DNA of 64,000 nt from Pseudomonas viridiflava (GCF_900585905.1 NZ_UTVH01000091.1:120155-184154); one strand, 5' to 3'. Shown: positions 43,476-52,424, counted from the stretch's first letter. Made by a program: numbers and translations. Notes: generated from the sequence alone by a model not told the origin.

Positions 43476-43943
43476 ATGACCGCAGATGCAAGCTCCACCG
43501 CACCTGGCAGCTGCGACGCATTGCTGCTCGATAACCAGTTGTGTTTCGCCCTTTATTCCACCTCACTGCTCATGACCAAGGTCTACAAACCTCTGCTCCA
43601 GGCTCTCGGTCTGACGTATCCGCAGTACCTGGCGATGATGGTGCTGTGGCAACAGGACGGCATCACGGTGGGCGAAATCAGCAGCCGCCTGCTCACCGAC
43701 CCAGGCTCATTGACCCCCCTGCTCAAGCGTCTGGAAGGCGAAGGCCTGCTCAACCGGATGCGCAGCAAGCAAGACGAGCGCGTGGTGCAACTGCGCCTGA
43801 CCGAACAGGGCCGCGCACTGCAACAAAAAGCGCTCAGCGTGCCCGGCTGCATCCTCACCTCCAGCGGCTTGAGCATCGAGCAACTGCAGGCACTGCAGGG
43901 CGTCCTGTTGAAATTGCGGACAAATTTGCAAGACAGCGTCTGA
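43476..43943 (+). CDS. ohrR: MarR-family peroxide sensor OhrR
   Basis: A 155-residue winged-helix repressor. The reactive cysteine C23 in LLDNQLCFALYS is the conserved peroxidatic cysteine of OhrR, and the DNA-binding helix is in GEISSRLLTDPGSLTPLLKRLE. Organic hydroperoxides oxidise it and release ohr. ohr follows 171 bases downstream on the same strand, and the gap holds candidate operator sequence. Confidence 0.93.
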   Translation: MTADASSTAPGSCDALLLDNQLCFALYSTSLLMTKVYKPLLQALGLTYPQYLAMMVLWQQDGITVGEISSRLLTDPGSLTPLLKRLEGEGLLNRMRSKQDERVVQLRLTEQGRALQQKALSVPGCILTSSGLSIEQLQALQGVLLKLRTNLQDSV

Positions 43944-43987
43944 TCGTGAACGGCGGGTAAAACCTGAAAAGCGGATACCCCGGAATA

Positions 43988-44020
43988 TTATCTTGCGCAC
44001 AAACTATTTGCGCGATACAT
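43988..44020 (+). promoter_or_regulatory. Candidate OhrR operator/promoter of ohr
   Basis: An imperfect inverted repeat with arms TATCTTGCGCACA and TTTGCGCGATA overlaps a possible promoter (TTGCGC, 17-base spacer, TACATT). It is the most AT-rich part of the ohrR-ohr gap and lies about 100 bases before the ohr ATG. OhrR binding is inferred from position and symmetry only. Confidence 0.45.
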
Positions 44021-44114
44021 TCACGTCGCCTGCTGCTGATGCGCTGTTTGCGTCGCAGACATACCGACAGATTCCGGATCGCCACGATCCTTCCACGACC
44101 AATGAGGTGACACC

Positions 44115-44534
44115 ATGGATACGCTCTACACCGCAATCGCAACTGCAACCGGCGGCCGTGATGGTCGCGCTGTTTCCAGCGACAACATCCTTGACGTCAA
44201 GCTGGCAACGCCCAAGGAACTCGGCGGTGCAGGCGGCGCAGCCACCAACCCCGAGCAACTGTTCGCCGCCGGTTACTCGGCCTGTTTCATCGGTGCGCTG
44301 AAATTCGTCGCCGGTCAGAGCAAGCGCACGGTGCCTGCCGACACTGCAATCACGGCCCACGTCGGTATCGGCCAGATCCCAGGCGGCTTTGGTCTGGACA
44401 TCGACCTGCATGTCAGCCTGCCGGGCCTGGAGCAGGCAGACGCAGAGCAACTGGTCGAGGCGGCCCACAAGGTTTGCCCTTACTCCAATGCCACCCGTGG
44501 CAATGTCGACGTGCGCCTTCACGTAACCGTGTAA
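44115..44534 (+). CDS. ohr: Organic hydroperoxide resistance protein Ohr
   Basis: A 139-residue thiol peroxidase that reduces organic hydroperoxides using lipoylated proteins. The two catalytic cysteines are C57 in GYSACFIGAL and C121 in HKVCPYSNATRGN. Length and motifs are typical. It is regulated by OhrR encoded just upstream. Confidence 0.96.
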   Translation: MDTLYTAIATATGGRDGRAVSSDNILDVKLATPKELGGAGGAATNPEQLFAAGYSACFIGALKFVAGQSKRTVPADTAITAHVGIGQIPGGFGLDIDLHVSLPGLEQADAEQLVEAAHKVCPYSNATRGNVDVRLHVTV

Positions 44535-44588
44535 TCCCAGGAGTTTTCTGTTCTGCGGCGTGGCGCAAACCTGTGGGACATTCATGAC

Positions 44589-44684
44589 GACGTGGGACCG
44601 GCTTTAGCCGGGAACAGGCCAGCACGGCAGCTGAGTATCCGGCATCAGATGGGCAGTCTTTCCGGCTGAAGCAGGTCCCACGTC
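44589..44684. repeat. GTGGGACC-type inverted repeat
   Basis: The arms GACGTGGGACC and GGTCCCACGTC enclose two inner CCGGCT/AGCCGG pairs, forming a cruciform-like element of about 95 bases. The same family occurs at 54765-54869. Confidence 0.8.
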
Positions 44685-44722
44685 GAGGCCATCACAGTCG
44701 ACATGAGCCCAAAACAATCGCC

Positions 44723-44758
44723 CACAAAAAAACCCGCATCGCTGCGGGTTTTTTTGTG
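44723..44758. terminator. Bidirectional terminator downstream of efp
   Basis: A stem ACCCGCA/TGCGGGT with a TCGC loop is flanked by seven A residues on one side and seven T on the other. It lies 18 bases after the efp stop (minus strand) and also faces ohr. Confidence 0.93.
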
Positions 44759-44776
44759 ACTGCGTAAAGGCTGTGC

Positions 44777-45346
44777 TTATTTGGCACGGCCTTTGTAAGA
44801 ACCGCCTTCACGGGTATCGATCTCGATGCGGTCACCGATTTCAATGAAATCAGCCACTTGCAGCTCGGTACCATTGGCCAGCTTGGCAGGCTTCATCACC
44901 TTGCCGGACGTGTCGCCACGCGCCGAACCTTCGGTGTAGTCAACCACACGCACGATCGTGGTCGGCAGCTCGACAGACACCAGACGCTCTTCGAAGAAGA
45001 TGGCTTCGCAGACGTCGGTCATGCCTTCTTCAACGAATGGCAGAACAGCCTCGATGTCTTCAGCGTTCAGCTCGTACATGGTGTAGTCAGTGGTGTCCAT
45101 GAACGTGTAGGTGTCGCCGCTGATGAACGACAGGGTCGCTTCCTTGCGGTCGAGGATCACGTCGTCCAGCTTGTCGTCAGCGCTGTAAACGATCTCGGTC
45201 TTGTAACCGGTCAGCAGGTTTTTCAGCTTGGTCTTCATGATTGCGCTGTTACGACCGGACTTGGTGAATTCAGCTTTCTGAACCAGCCAAGGGTCGTTTT
45301 CGAGACGAATCACGGTACCGGGTTTGAGTTCTTTACCAGTTTTCAT
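44777..45346 (-). CDS. efp: Elongation factor P
   Basis: A 189-residue EF-P with three beta domains, which relieves ribosome stalling at polyprolines. The modified loop reads TKSGRNSAI with arginine at position 32, the residue rhamnosylated by EarP in this lineage, instead of the lysine used in E. coli. The EarP gene lies immediately upstream on the same strand. The start at 45346 gives the conserved MKTGKELKPG; the 20 residues in front of it in a longer reading are not typical. Confidence 0.96.
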   Translation of the reverse strand: MKTGKELKPGTVIRLENDPWLVQKAEFTKSGRNSAIMKTKLKNLLTGYKTEIVYSADDKLDDVILDRKEATLSFISGDTYTFMDTTDYTMYELNAEDIEAVLPFVEEGMTDVCEAIFFEERLVSVELPTTIVRVVDYTEGSARGDTSGKVMKPAKLANGTELQVADFIEIGDRIEIDTREGGSYKGRAK

Positions 45347-45442
45347 TGCGTATATCCGAATTTGGATGGAAGTTGCCGAGGCTCTGTACGAGAAACCGCT
45401 TTGCACAGATCGTCAAAGATCTTTTTCGTACAGAGCCTAATC

Positions 45443-46588
45443 TCAAGGCCGCGTATCATACGAAACTCCACAAAACAGTACCAGCTTCGTCGCAAGATCA
45501 GCCTGCGCGGCCTGTTGCTGCGCCCATCGCCGGGCATGCTCGCCAATTGCCGCCTCGTGCGCGGTGATCACCTTCCAGCTGGCAGCACCCGATTTGCCGG
45601 CATTCCAGGCGCGCCAGAAGTCGGCCAGCCCCTGCGCTGCAGGCAGCGCCAGCCCGGCCAGGTAAAGTTCGAGGAAAGCATCCAGCTTGACCCAGTGGGC
45701 GTCGTCGTCCTGTTCATAGATGTGCCAGAGCAGCGGCCGCGCGGCCCACTGTGCGCGCACAAACGAATCCTCCCCGCGCACCACATTGAAGTCGCAGCAC
45801 CAGAGCAGGCGGTCGTAGTCCTCCTGTCTGACGAACGGCAGCACGTGCACGGTCAGCGTGCCTCGTTGCTCGCAGGCTCCGGCCTGCAGCGGGCCAGTGC
45901 CCAGCCAGTACTGCAGGTCGCCAAGAATTCGGCCTTCCGGCACCAGCAATTGCGTGGGCCGGGTGTCTGCCGCCAGCACGTCGAGCCAGGCGCCAATGGC
46001 CGGGTTTTCATAGGTGAACAGCGAAATCAGCCGAGCGCCGGGCTGGGCATGCACCCCTAGCCCGCGCAGAAAAGACTGCTGCGCGGCAGTCGCTTCAACA
46101 AACGCCTGCCGCGCTGCCATCAGGCCCTGCTCGCGCAGCAGCCCTCCGGTGGTAATCGGGAAGCCAGGGAAAAAGAAATATTTGCGCACACCGTTCGATT
46201 GCACCGAAGGCAGCCCGTGGCAGCCGCTGACCCAGTCTTCGGCGCTGAGGTATTCCAGATTGATCCACACCGGGCGCGGCGAGCGCTGCGCGATGGCCTC
46301 GACATAAGCGTCAGGCAGGCGACAGGCAAATGCTTCGATGACCACGTCAGGCACTATTGCGGGCTGCCACTGTTGCGGCCAGCGATGCACGCTGACGCCT
46401 TGCTGCCATTGTTGCTCGGTGCCTGCATGGGCGTCGGGGCACAGGCGCACGAAGGCCTGCAGATCGTCGACCCAGAGACGCACGGCAAGACCGTGTTCGG
46501 CCACCAGTTGCCGGGCCAGCCGCCAGGTCACGCCGATGTCGCCATAGTTGTCGACGACGCTGCAAAAGATGTCCCAGGAGGCTTTCAT
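45443..46588 (-). CDS. earP: EF-P arginine rhamnosyltransferase EarP
   Basis: A 381-residue GT-B glycosyltransferase that transfers rhamnose from dTDP-rhamnose to Arg32 of EF-P. The N-terminal DIFCSVVDNYGDIGVTWR contains D13 and D17, known catalytic aspartates of EarP, and FVRGEDSFVRAQWA is the conserved C-terminal nucleotide-sugar site (seen as VVRGEDSFVRAQWAAR). It ends 96 bases before efp. The ATG at 46588 fits family length; a longer reading would run into a palindromic repeat. Confidence 0.95.
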   Translation of the reverse strand: MKASWDIFCSVVDNYGDIGVTWRLARQLVAEHGLAVRLWVDDLQAFVRLCPDAHAGTEQQWQQGVSVHRWPQQWQPAIVPDVVIEAFACRLPDAYVEAIAQRSPRPVWINLEYLSAEDWVSGCHGLPSVQSNGVRKYFFFPGFPITTGGLLREQGLMAARQAFVEATAAQQSFLRGLGVHAQPGARLISLFTYENPAIGAWLDVLAADTRPTQLLVPEGRILGDLQYWLGTGPLQAGACEQRGTLTVHVLPFVRQEDYDRLLWCCDFNVVRGEDSFVRAQWAARPLLWHIYEQDDDAHWVKLDAFLELYLAGLALPAAQGLADFWRAWNAGKSGAASWKVITAHEAAIGEHARRWAQQQAAQADLATKLVLFCGVSYDTRP

Positions 46589-46656
46589 GACGTGCTCATT
46601 GCGGGCGGGTGATAAAAAGTGTCGATTGTCCTTCAGACAGGCATCGATCACCAGTC

Positions 46657-46711
46657 CAGGGCCTGTTCCCGTTTCATCGCGGCCTTGCGATGAAGCCGGA
46701 ACAAACCTAGG
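46657..46711. repeat. Short palindromic repeat related to the aotJ-aotQ element
   Basis: AGGGCCTGTTCCCGTTTCATC pairs imperfectly with GATGAAGCCGGAACAAACCT. The left arm is nearly the same as the outer arms of the repeat at 8150-8329, so they belong to one family. It lies in the divergent region between earP and the gene at 46759. Confidence 0.75.
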
Positions 46712-46758
46712 CTCAAGGCACAATTGCCCGCCTGCGCCGTCAACGTCGAGAACCTGCC

Positions 46759-47157
46759 ATGCCTGCCCGAAATCGCCGCGAGCTGAATGTGTCGCTGCAT
46801 CCACTGAAACTGATTGCCTGCATCGCCGCTGGGCTGTGGCTGGGTTTTCTGACCATTGCCCTCACCTGCCTGCTGTTCTACAAGGCGCTGCCCCCAGCTG
46901 ACCAGCAGAAAGTGGAGAGCGCCCTTGCGCAGCCAAGCACGCCGCAAACGGCCAACCCTGCGCCTGAAGCGGAAAAGACGATGTTCGAGAAATACGAAAA
47001 GAGCCTGCGTGAGAGCGAAGCACGCCAGGCCCGCGAGCAGGCGCAGGAGCAGCAGCAAAGACAGTTCAGCGGCCCGAAATGCGATTTCTGGATGCAGCAG
47101 GATCGCACGGCGCCGAGCGAGAAAAGTCGCGCCAATGTCATCCAGTTCTGCGGTTGA
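46759..47157 (+). CDS. Hypothetical single-pass membrane protein
   Basis: A 132-residue protein with one membrane segment (LIACIAAGLWLGFLTIALTCLLFY, about residues 17-40), then a proline-rich stretch, a charged coiled-coil region (MFEKYEKSLRESEARQAREQ) and a C-terminal part with two cysteines (PKCDFWMQQ and IQFCG). It is probably anchored with its C-terminus in the periplasm. No family is recognised. The next gene starts 3 bases after its stop, so they are co-transcribed. Confidence 0.7.
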   Translation: MPARNRRELNVSLHPLKLIACIAAGLWLGFLTIALTCLLFYKALPPADQQKVESALAQPSTPQTANPAPEAEKTMFEKYEKSLRESEARQAREQAQEQQQRQFSGPKCDFWMQQDRTAPSEKSRANVIQFCG

Positions 47158-47160
47158 ACA

Positions 47161-47643
47161 ATGAACAAGCAAACAGTCCTGCAACAGATCATCGACACCC
47201 TGCGCGCCGATCTGGACGTCGCGCAGCGCGCTGCGCAAACCGCCTATGAAACCGCCACCCATGAAGAAAACATCGCCGAGAACAAATACGACACCCTGGG
47301 GCTCGAAGCCTCTTACCTGGCCGCCGGGCAGGCGCGACGGGTCGACGAAATTCGGCATTCACTGGCGCTCTACCTGAAGCTGCCAGTGCACCCATTCAAC
47401 GCCGAAAGGGGCGTGCAGACTGGCGATCTGGTGGAGCTGCAAGACCATAGCGGCAGCCCACGGCACTTTTTTCTCGGTCCTGATGCCGCCGGTCTGAAGA
47501 TTGCGCATGAAGCGCTCAGCATCATCGTGATCACCCCGCGTGCGCCTTTGGGCCAGATGTTACTGGGCAAGTTGCCGGGTGATGAAGTCGAAATTGTCGT
47601 CAACAATCAGCGTCAATTATTGGAAGTCGTGCAAATACTGTGA
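47161..47643 (+). CDS. GreA/GreB-family transcription factor-like protein
   Basis: A 160-residue protein with an N-terminal helical hairpin region (residues 1-65) and a C-terminal FKBP-like Gre domain: GDLVELQDHSGSPRHFFLGP, IIVITPRAPLGQMLLGKLPGDEV. This architecture is that of GreA/GreB-like factors, which enter the secondary channel of RNA polymerase. The hairpin tip (HEENIAENKYD) is acidic, but it is not clear that it supports transcript cleavage. It is coupled to the small membrane protein gene upstream. Confidence 0.8.
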   Translation: MNKQTVLQQIIDTLRADLDVAQRAAQTAYETATHEENIAENKYDTLGLEASYLAAGQARRVDEIRHSLALYLKLPVHPFNAERGVQTGDLVELQDHSGSPRHFFLGPDAAGLKIAHEALSIIVITPRAPLGQMLLGKLPGDEVEIVVNNQRQLLEVVQIL

Positions 47644-47767
47644 TGCAGGGTCCATTTGCAGGGTTGATCGCATCAACTTTTTCTGGGTAAGGTTGGGACG
47701 TCGCCACCTGAACAATAACCGGGACTGAATAGCCGCAAGCAAGGGCTTAACAAGCAGGAGATATTTC

Positions 47768-47965
47768 ATGTCGAACGTCGTAGCATTTCCTGACGCCCAT
47801 GAACGTGATCGCCTGAAGTCAAGTGACCACCCTGGGCTGAGATACCTGAACAAGAAAGAGCGGCAACTGATCGACCAACTGCGCCAGACCAGTCACGCGG
47901 GGCGCCAGTATGTGTACGACTATGCGAGCATCATGCACGTGAGCAAGCCGCTCTATCCTGATTGA
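47768..47965 (+). CDS. Hypothetical 65-residue protein
   Basis: A small soluble protein, MSNVVAFPDAHERDRLKSSD then GLRYLNKKERQLIDQLRQ. CAGGAG lies 8 bases upstream of the ATG, which supports translation. No signal or membrane segment is seen. It looks like a conserved small Pseudomonas protein, but no function is recognised. The 47966-48226 gap after it shows nothing else. Confidence 0.65.
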   Translation: MSNVVAFPDAHERDRLKSSDHPGLRYLNKKERQLIDQLRQTSHAGRQYVYDYASIMHVSKPLYPD

Positions 47966-48226
47966 CCACCGTAAGTGCGTCATCCTCAATGCCTCCCGGC
48001 CCGCGCCTGTGCCGGGGGTGCCTGCAATCACCCGTTGCCGACCTAACACCCGTCCTGCCCGCGCTGAAAAGACTTGAACCCTGCGTGCCCTGCGCTGACC
48101 AAACCTGCAAGCCTATTCGTGATGCGCAGGCAAATATCCCTTTCCCGATCTGCTGTTTTTCCCCGGCACCCTGTTGTGGATACTGCGCTCACGTCGATTT
48201 ACCCACCTACTCGAAGGAGTACGCAC

Positions 48227-49030
48227 ATGAGCGTTCCAGCATTTGGCCTCGGCACTTTCCGCCTCAAGGATCAGGTCGTCATCGACTCGGTCAGCACCGG
48301 CCTCGAACTTGGCTACCGGGTCATTGACACCGCCCAGATCTACGGCAATGAAGCTGAAGTCGGCAAGGCCATCACCGACAGCGGTGTGCCGCGCAATGAG
48401 CTGTTTATCACCACCAAGATCTGGACCGACAATTTCGCCGCCGACAAGCTGATCCCGAGCCTGAAAGAGAGCCTGGCCAAGCTCAAGACCGACTATGTCG
48501 ACCTGACGCTGATTCACTGGCCGTCGCCCAAGGGCGAAGTGCCGGTCAAGGAATTCATGACCGCTCTGCTGCAGGCCAAAGAACAAGGGCTGACCAAGCA
48601 GATCGGCATTTCCAACTTCACTGTTGCACTGATGCAGGAAGCCATTGATGCAGTCGGTGCCGAGAACATCGCCACCAACCAGATCGAGCTGCATCCATAC
48701 CTGCAGAATCGTACCGTGGCTGAGTTTGCCAAACGTCATGGCATTCAGATCACCTCCTACATGACCCTGGCCTATGGCGAAGTGCTCAAGGACCCGGTGA
48801 TCGAGCAGATCGCCGAACGGCATGACGCCTCCACCGCGCAGGTGACCCTGGCGTGGGCGATGCAACTGGGCTATGCGGTGATCCCGTCTTCCACCAAGCG
48901 CAGCAATCTCGAAAGTAATCGCAAAGCCTGCGACCTGAAGCTGAGCGATGACGACATGGCGCAGATTGCCGCCCTGGACCGCGGCCACCGCCTGACCAGC
49001 CCGGAAAGGCTCGCGCCGCAGTGGGATTGA
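48227..49030 (+). CDS. dkgB: Aldo/keto reductase, DkgB-like
   Basis: A 267-residue NADPH-dependent aldo/keto reductase. The catalytic tetrad is visible as D and Y in DTAQIYGNE, K in ITTKIW and H in LTLIHWPSP, with NQIELHPYLQN and the C-terminal cofactor segment VIPSSTKRSNLESN. It resembles DkgB (2,5-diketo-gluconate or methylglyoxal reductase). The start at 48227 has GAAGGAG 6 bases upstream. Confidence 0.92.
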   Translation: MSVPAFGLGTFRLKDQVVIDSVSTGLELGYRVIDTAQIYGNEAEVGKAITDSGVPRNELFITTKIWTDNFAADKLIPSLKESLAKLKTDYVDLTLIHWPSPKGEVPVKEFMTALLQAKEQGLTKQIGISNFTVALMQEAIDAVGAENIATNQIELHPYLQNRTVAEFAKRHGIQITSYMTLAYGEVLKDPVIEQIAERHDASTAQVTLAWAMQLGYAVIPSSTKRSNLESNRKACDLKLSDDDMAQIAALDRGHRLTSPERLAPQWD

Positions 49031-49099
49031 GCACATACGCCGGTCGCCGCCCCTGGCAGGACCGTCTTCAGCCGGCAAAGCAATGCCGGGCCGGACCTA

Positions 49100-49183
49100 T
49101 TCGCAAGTAAGCTCGCTCCCACCATGCTCGCTCCCCGTGGGCAAAGGGTCACCACGTCCTGTGGGAGTGAGCTTGCTCACGAA
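49100..49183. repeat. REP-type inverted repeat
   Basis: TTCGCAAGTAAGCTCGCTCC pairs imperfectly with GGAGTGAGCTTGCTCACGAA across a loop that contains a further GTGGGCAAAGGGTCACCACG segment. It lies between the ends of dkgB and pvdA. Confidence 0.8.
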
Positions 49184-49227
49184 ATCTGTGTGACAGGCGC
49201 TGTGGATGCAATGGATTCACCGCCTGC

Positions 49228-50562
49228 TCACCCCACCGCCAGCAAACGCTCCAGCACGGCCTGATCACGCCCGGCGTCTTTGATATTGGCGTACAGCGAT
49301 GCGGCGATTTCGTCGGCGCGGATGGGCAACACTGACAGCAGGGTATCGCTCAAGCCGTGGCTGGCCTCGCAGAAACCCTGCATGTAAACCGACGCCTGAC
49401 AGCGCGCGTCGGTCTTGATCCGGTAGTCCCGGGCCACTTCGAAATCCCCCAGATAGTCCCTCAGCGGCGCCAGCAGATGGCGATGCAACTGGCGTTCGTA
49501 CCCGGTCGCCAGCACCACCGCGTCGTAGCGCTGCAGGTCGCTTTCGCCGTTGGCGATGTTCACCAGCGCCAGGTCGATGCCAGCGGCCGATGCCGTTGCC
49601 CTTTGCACCGCCGTCAGGTTGCGAAAACCGTGACGGGCAATGCCTGACACTTTCTGTCGATACAACACACCGTAGATGCGTTCGATCAGGTCGATGTCCA
49701 CCACTGAATAATTGGTGCTGTGATACTCGCGAATCATCTGCTCGCGCTGAGCGCCGTTCTGGCTGAACATCAGGTCAGTGAACTCTGGCGAAAACACCTC
49801 GTTGACGAAGGGGCTGTCATCAGCTGGCTTGAGCGCCGAGCCGCGCAGAATCAGGTCCACCTGCACCGAGGGGTAACTGTCATTGAGATCGATGAACGCT
49901 TCGGCAGCACTCTGCCCTCCCCCGATGATCGCGATACGCATCGGCGTGCCGTTGGCGCAACCCAGACGGGCCATGCTCTGCAGGTAGTGTGAGTGATGAA
50001 ACACCCGAGGGTCGCCCTTCAACCCGGCGAATGCTTCAGGAATGCGTGGCGTGCCGCCAGGGCTCACTACCACCGCGCGAGTGGTCCGCACATGGTGCTG
50101 GCCCTGGGTATCTCGGGACATCACCCGCAACGCCTCGACCTTCTGTTGGTGCAGCACCGGCTCGATGGCAGTCACTTCTTCGCCATAGCGACTCTGCTCG
50201 ACAAATTGCGCGGCGACCCAGCGCAGATAGTCGTTGTATTCCATGCGGCAGGGATAAAACGTGCCCAGATTGATGAAATCCACCAACCGGCCATGCTGCT
50301 TCAGGTAATTGACGAAGGAGAACGCGCTGGTGGGATTGCGCAGGGTCACCAGGTCCTTGAGGAAGGAAATCTGCAGTTCACTCTGAGTCACCAGGGTATT
50401 GCCGTGCCAACGATAATCGGCCTGTTTGTCGAGGAACAACACATCCAGCGCGCCGTCGCGTTCGCCACGCTCTTGCAGGGCAATGGCCAGGGCCAGATTG
50501 GAGGGGCCGAAGCCGATGCCGATCAAATCGTGAACCACGGCAGATACGTGAGCCTGTGTCAT
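49228..50562 (-). CDS. pvdA: L-ornithine N5-monooxygenase PvdA
   Basis: A 444-residue flavin-dependent hydroxylase (SidA/IucD family) that makes N5-hydroxyornithine, the precursor of the hydroxamate ligands of pyoverdine. The FAD motif is in IGIGFGPSNLALA, the NADPH motif in IIGGGQSAAEAF, and a C-terminal ATGYERQLH segment is present. The start at 50562 has GAGGA 7 bases upstream. It lies downstream of pvdP on the same strand but has its own PvdS box. Confidence 0.96.
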   Translation of the reverse strand: MTQAHVSAVVHDLIGIGFGPSNLALAIALQERGERDGALDVLFLDKQADYRWHGNTLVTQSELQISFLKDLVTLRNPTSAFSFVNYLKQHGRLVDFINLGTFYPCRMEYNDYLRWVAAQFVEQSRYGEEVTAIEPVLHQQKVEALRVMSRDTQGQHHVRTTRAVVVSPGGTPRIPEAFAGLKGDPRVFHHSHYLQSMARLGCANGTPMRIAIIGGGQSAAEAFIDLNDSYPSVQVDLILRGSALKPADDSPFVNEVFSPEFTDLMFSQNGAQREQMIREYHSTNYSVVDIDLIERIYGVLYRQKVSGIARHGFRNLTAVQRATASAAGIDLALVNIANGESDLQRYDAVVLATGYERQLHRHLLAPLRDYLGDFEVARDYRIKTDARCQASVYMQGFCEASHGLSDTLLSVLPIRADEIAASLYANIKDAGRDQAVLERLLAVG

Positions 50563-50634
50563 TCCAGTGTCCTCGGGAAGTGTTGCGCGCTCGTCCATCG
50601 GGATGGCCGACGAGGCGGCCTGTTGCAGTAGGGA

Positions 50635-50658
50635 ACGAGAGCGCTGGAACAAAATTTA
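50635..50658 (-). promoter_or_regulatory. PvdS (iron-starvation sigma factor) promoter of pvdA
   Basis: Minus-strand TAAAT-N16-CGT matches the iron-starvation box recognised by PvdS. It lies between the pvdP stop and the pvdA start, 73-96 bases upstream of the ATG. Confidence 0.88.
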
Positions 50659-50666
50659 GCGATGCC

Positions 50667-52289
50667 TCAGGACCAGCGCTTTGGCGACAGATGACGCGCA
50701 TACCACGGACGCCGGGGGACTTTGCGCAGCAGGTTGCCGAGCCCCTTGTCGTCACCAAAAGTGATCCGCAGGGCGAGCTTCATCACCTCCGGGTCCATCT
50801 CCATCGTCTTGCCCGGCATCACGCCCGGCGTCGTACTGCAGCCATGGGTCAGCGGGCCCAGCCACGGGTCGGCCACTTCCACCCAGCGGCCTGGCGCGAA
50901 CCAGTCAACATCATTGCGCCGCACCCGGCTGACCTGGCCCGGATGAAAGCGTTGGTGGGCGCGATACCAGTCTTCGACGCGGTCGTCGATCCAGCCGTGA
51001 AAGCGCCAGAACACCGGGTGCACATGGGAAGAAAACGGGTCGCCGAGAAAGTCGTTTTCGGCCAGGTACCAGCGCGGCGCGAAGTCGGCCGGATCCCGCG
51101 CCATGGGCACCGGCTCGCCGCTGGAGGGATCACGCGGCACCGATGCCCAGCGCATGTGCAGCCAGTCATGCAGGCCCAGCTCGATTTCGGAGCCGAACTG
51201 GCCGAGGGTCAGCTTCGCCAGGTACGCCGGGTCGCGGTACTGCGACTCCCAGACTTCGAAGTTGCTGTGATAGGTCTCGGCGCTTTTCACGTCGCTGACC
51301 CACTGACTGTATTCATCGTCGCCCGGCGCACGCCAGTTGGGCGGCAGCGAGCAGCCGTCGGCGTTGTCGAAATAGCGCGCAAAGCCCTGGCGATCGCGCA
51401 TCAGCTCCGGGCGAGGCAGTGGAAAATGCCGCCACGACGGCAACGCCTGCAGCGCCCGCGCCTGACCCAGCATGTGCCGGTGCATGAACAGGAAATCGAC
51501 ACCTGAGCCATTGCGATCCTTGTGCGGGCCGCGGGCGTCGCGCTCCTGTTCACGCGGCCCCGGCTGCCAGCCAACGCCGCGCAAGGCGTCCTGTTTATCC
51601 GTCGACAACCTGTGCCATTTGTCGCGGCTGGCGTGCCAGAGCTGATGGAACAGGCGGTGCTCGGGGCTGATCAACTGCGCCAGCAGTTCGGGCTCAAGCG
51701 CGATCCGCTCTCGGGCTTCGGGGAAAAGCCGCTTGACCGCGACGAAGCGGTTGTCCTGCAATGGCAACGCCAGGGCCCGATCAAGGCGCAGAATGCGCCC
51801 GTTCAAGGTCGCGCTGCCCGCATTGCCGAACGCCGCCCAGACCTCATCCAGCACCACGCTGACCTCATAGTCGGGATCGCCGGTGGGCGAATCGGATCGG
51901 GTCAGGCGCCAGCTCAACCGGGCGCCGTTGGCTTGCGCCAGGTCACCGATCAACTGATAGCGCGGCGCAGCCTCGCCACGCAGGTTTTCAGCGGTGTCGA
52001 GCACGCCGCGCAGGCCACGGCCACGCGGCGCAATGTCTAGCAGCAGCTGCAGCCCCTGCAGCGGCAGACCTTGCAGCCCGGCGTCATTGCCCAGCAGTTG
52101 AAAGTCCCAGATGCCGCGCAGCGTATCGGCCAATTGACGGCCCTGGGCATCGGCGACATCGAAGGACGCCTCCCCCGGCGTGACGGGAAACTCAGGGCGC
52201 GTCAATTCGCGATGGGCGTAGTAAGCCGCCGGCACCGCTGCGCCCGCCACCGTCAGCCCTGCCAGAAACCCGCGCCGAGAAATCTTCAT
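50667..52289 (-). CDS. pvdP: Pyoverdine maturation tyrosinase PvdP
   Basis: A 540-residue periplasmic copper oxidase. A Tat signal (KISRRGFLAGLTVAGAAVP) begins the protein, and the C-terminal tyrosinase domain has histidine clusters in HRLFHQLWH, FMHRHMLGQA, DWLHMRW and HPVFWRFHGWIDDRVEDW. It oxidises the tyrosine-derived precursor of ferribactin to form the dihydropyoverdine chromophore. The ATG at 52289 sits in a divergent promoter region with pvdM; a PvdS box is upstream. Confidence 0.95.
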   Translation of the reverse strand: MKISRRGFLAGLTVAGAAVPAAYYAHRELTRPEFPVTPGEASFDVADAQGRQLADTLRGIWDFQLLGNDAGLQGLPLQGLQLLLDIAPRGRGLRGVLDTAENLRGEAAPRYQLIGDLAQANGARLSWRLTRSDSPTGDPDYEVSVVLDEVWAAFGNAGSATLNGRILRLDRALALPLQDNRFVAVKRLFPEARERIALEPELLAQLISPEHRLFHQLWHASRDKWHRLSTDKQDALRGVGWQPGPREQERDARGPHKDRNGSGVDFLFMHRHMLGQARALQALPSWRHFPLPRPELMRDRQGFARYFDNADGCSLPPNWRAPGDDEYSQWVSDVKSAETYHSNFEVWESQYRDPAYLAKLTLGQFGSEIELGLHDWLHMRWASVPRDPSSGEPVPMARDPADFAPRWYLAENDFLGDPFSSHVHPVFWRFHGWIDDRVEDWYRAHQRFHPGQVSRVRRNDVDWFAPGRWVEVADPWLGPLTHGCSTTPGVMPGKTMEMDPEVMKLALRITFGDDKGLGNLLRKVPRRPWYARHLSPKRWS

Positions 52290-52334
52290 CGCCCACCCTG
52301 TGAAGGCCCGCAATCGGGCGTTACCCAAGCTAGA

Positions 52335-52358
52335 ACGTTGGCTCGCCAGGTAAATTTA
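52335..52358 (-). promoter_or_regulatory. PvdS promoter of pvdP
   Basis: Minus-strand TAAAT-N16-CGT, 46-69 bases upstream of the pvdP ATG, inside the 198-base pvdP-pvdM divergent gap. Confidence 0.88.
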
Positions 52359-52400
52359 AGCCTGACCCGGGCCAACAGGCAGACGTCGGCAGTGCCCGGT

Positions 52401-52424
52401 TAAATTTCGCCGATGCCTGCTCGT
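52401..52424 (+). promoter_or_regulatory. PvdS promoter of pvdM-pvdO
   Basis: Plus-strand TAAAT-N16-CGT, 64-87 bases upstream of the pvdM ATG. It faces away from the pvdP box 42 bases to the left. Confidence 0.88.
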
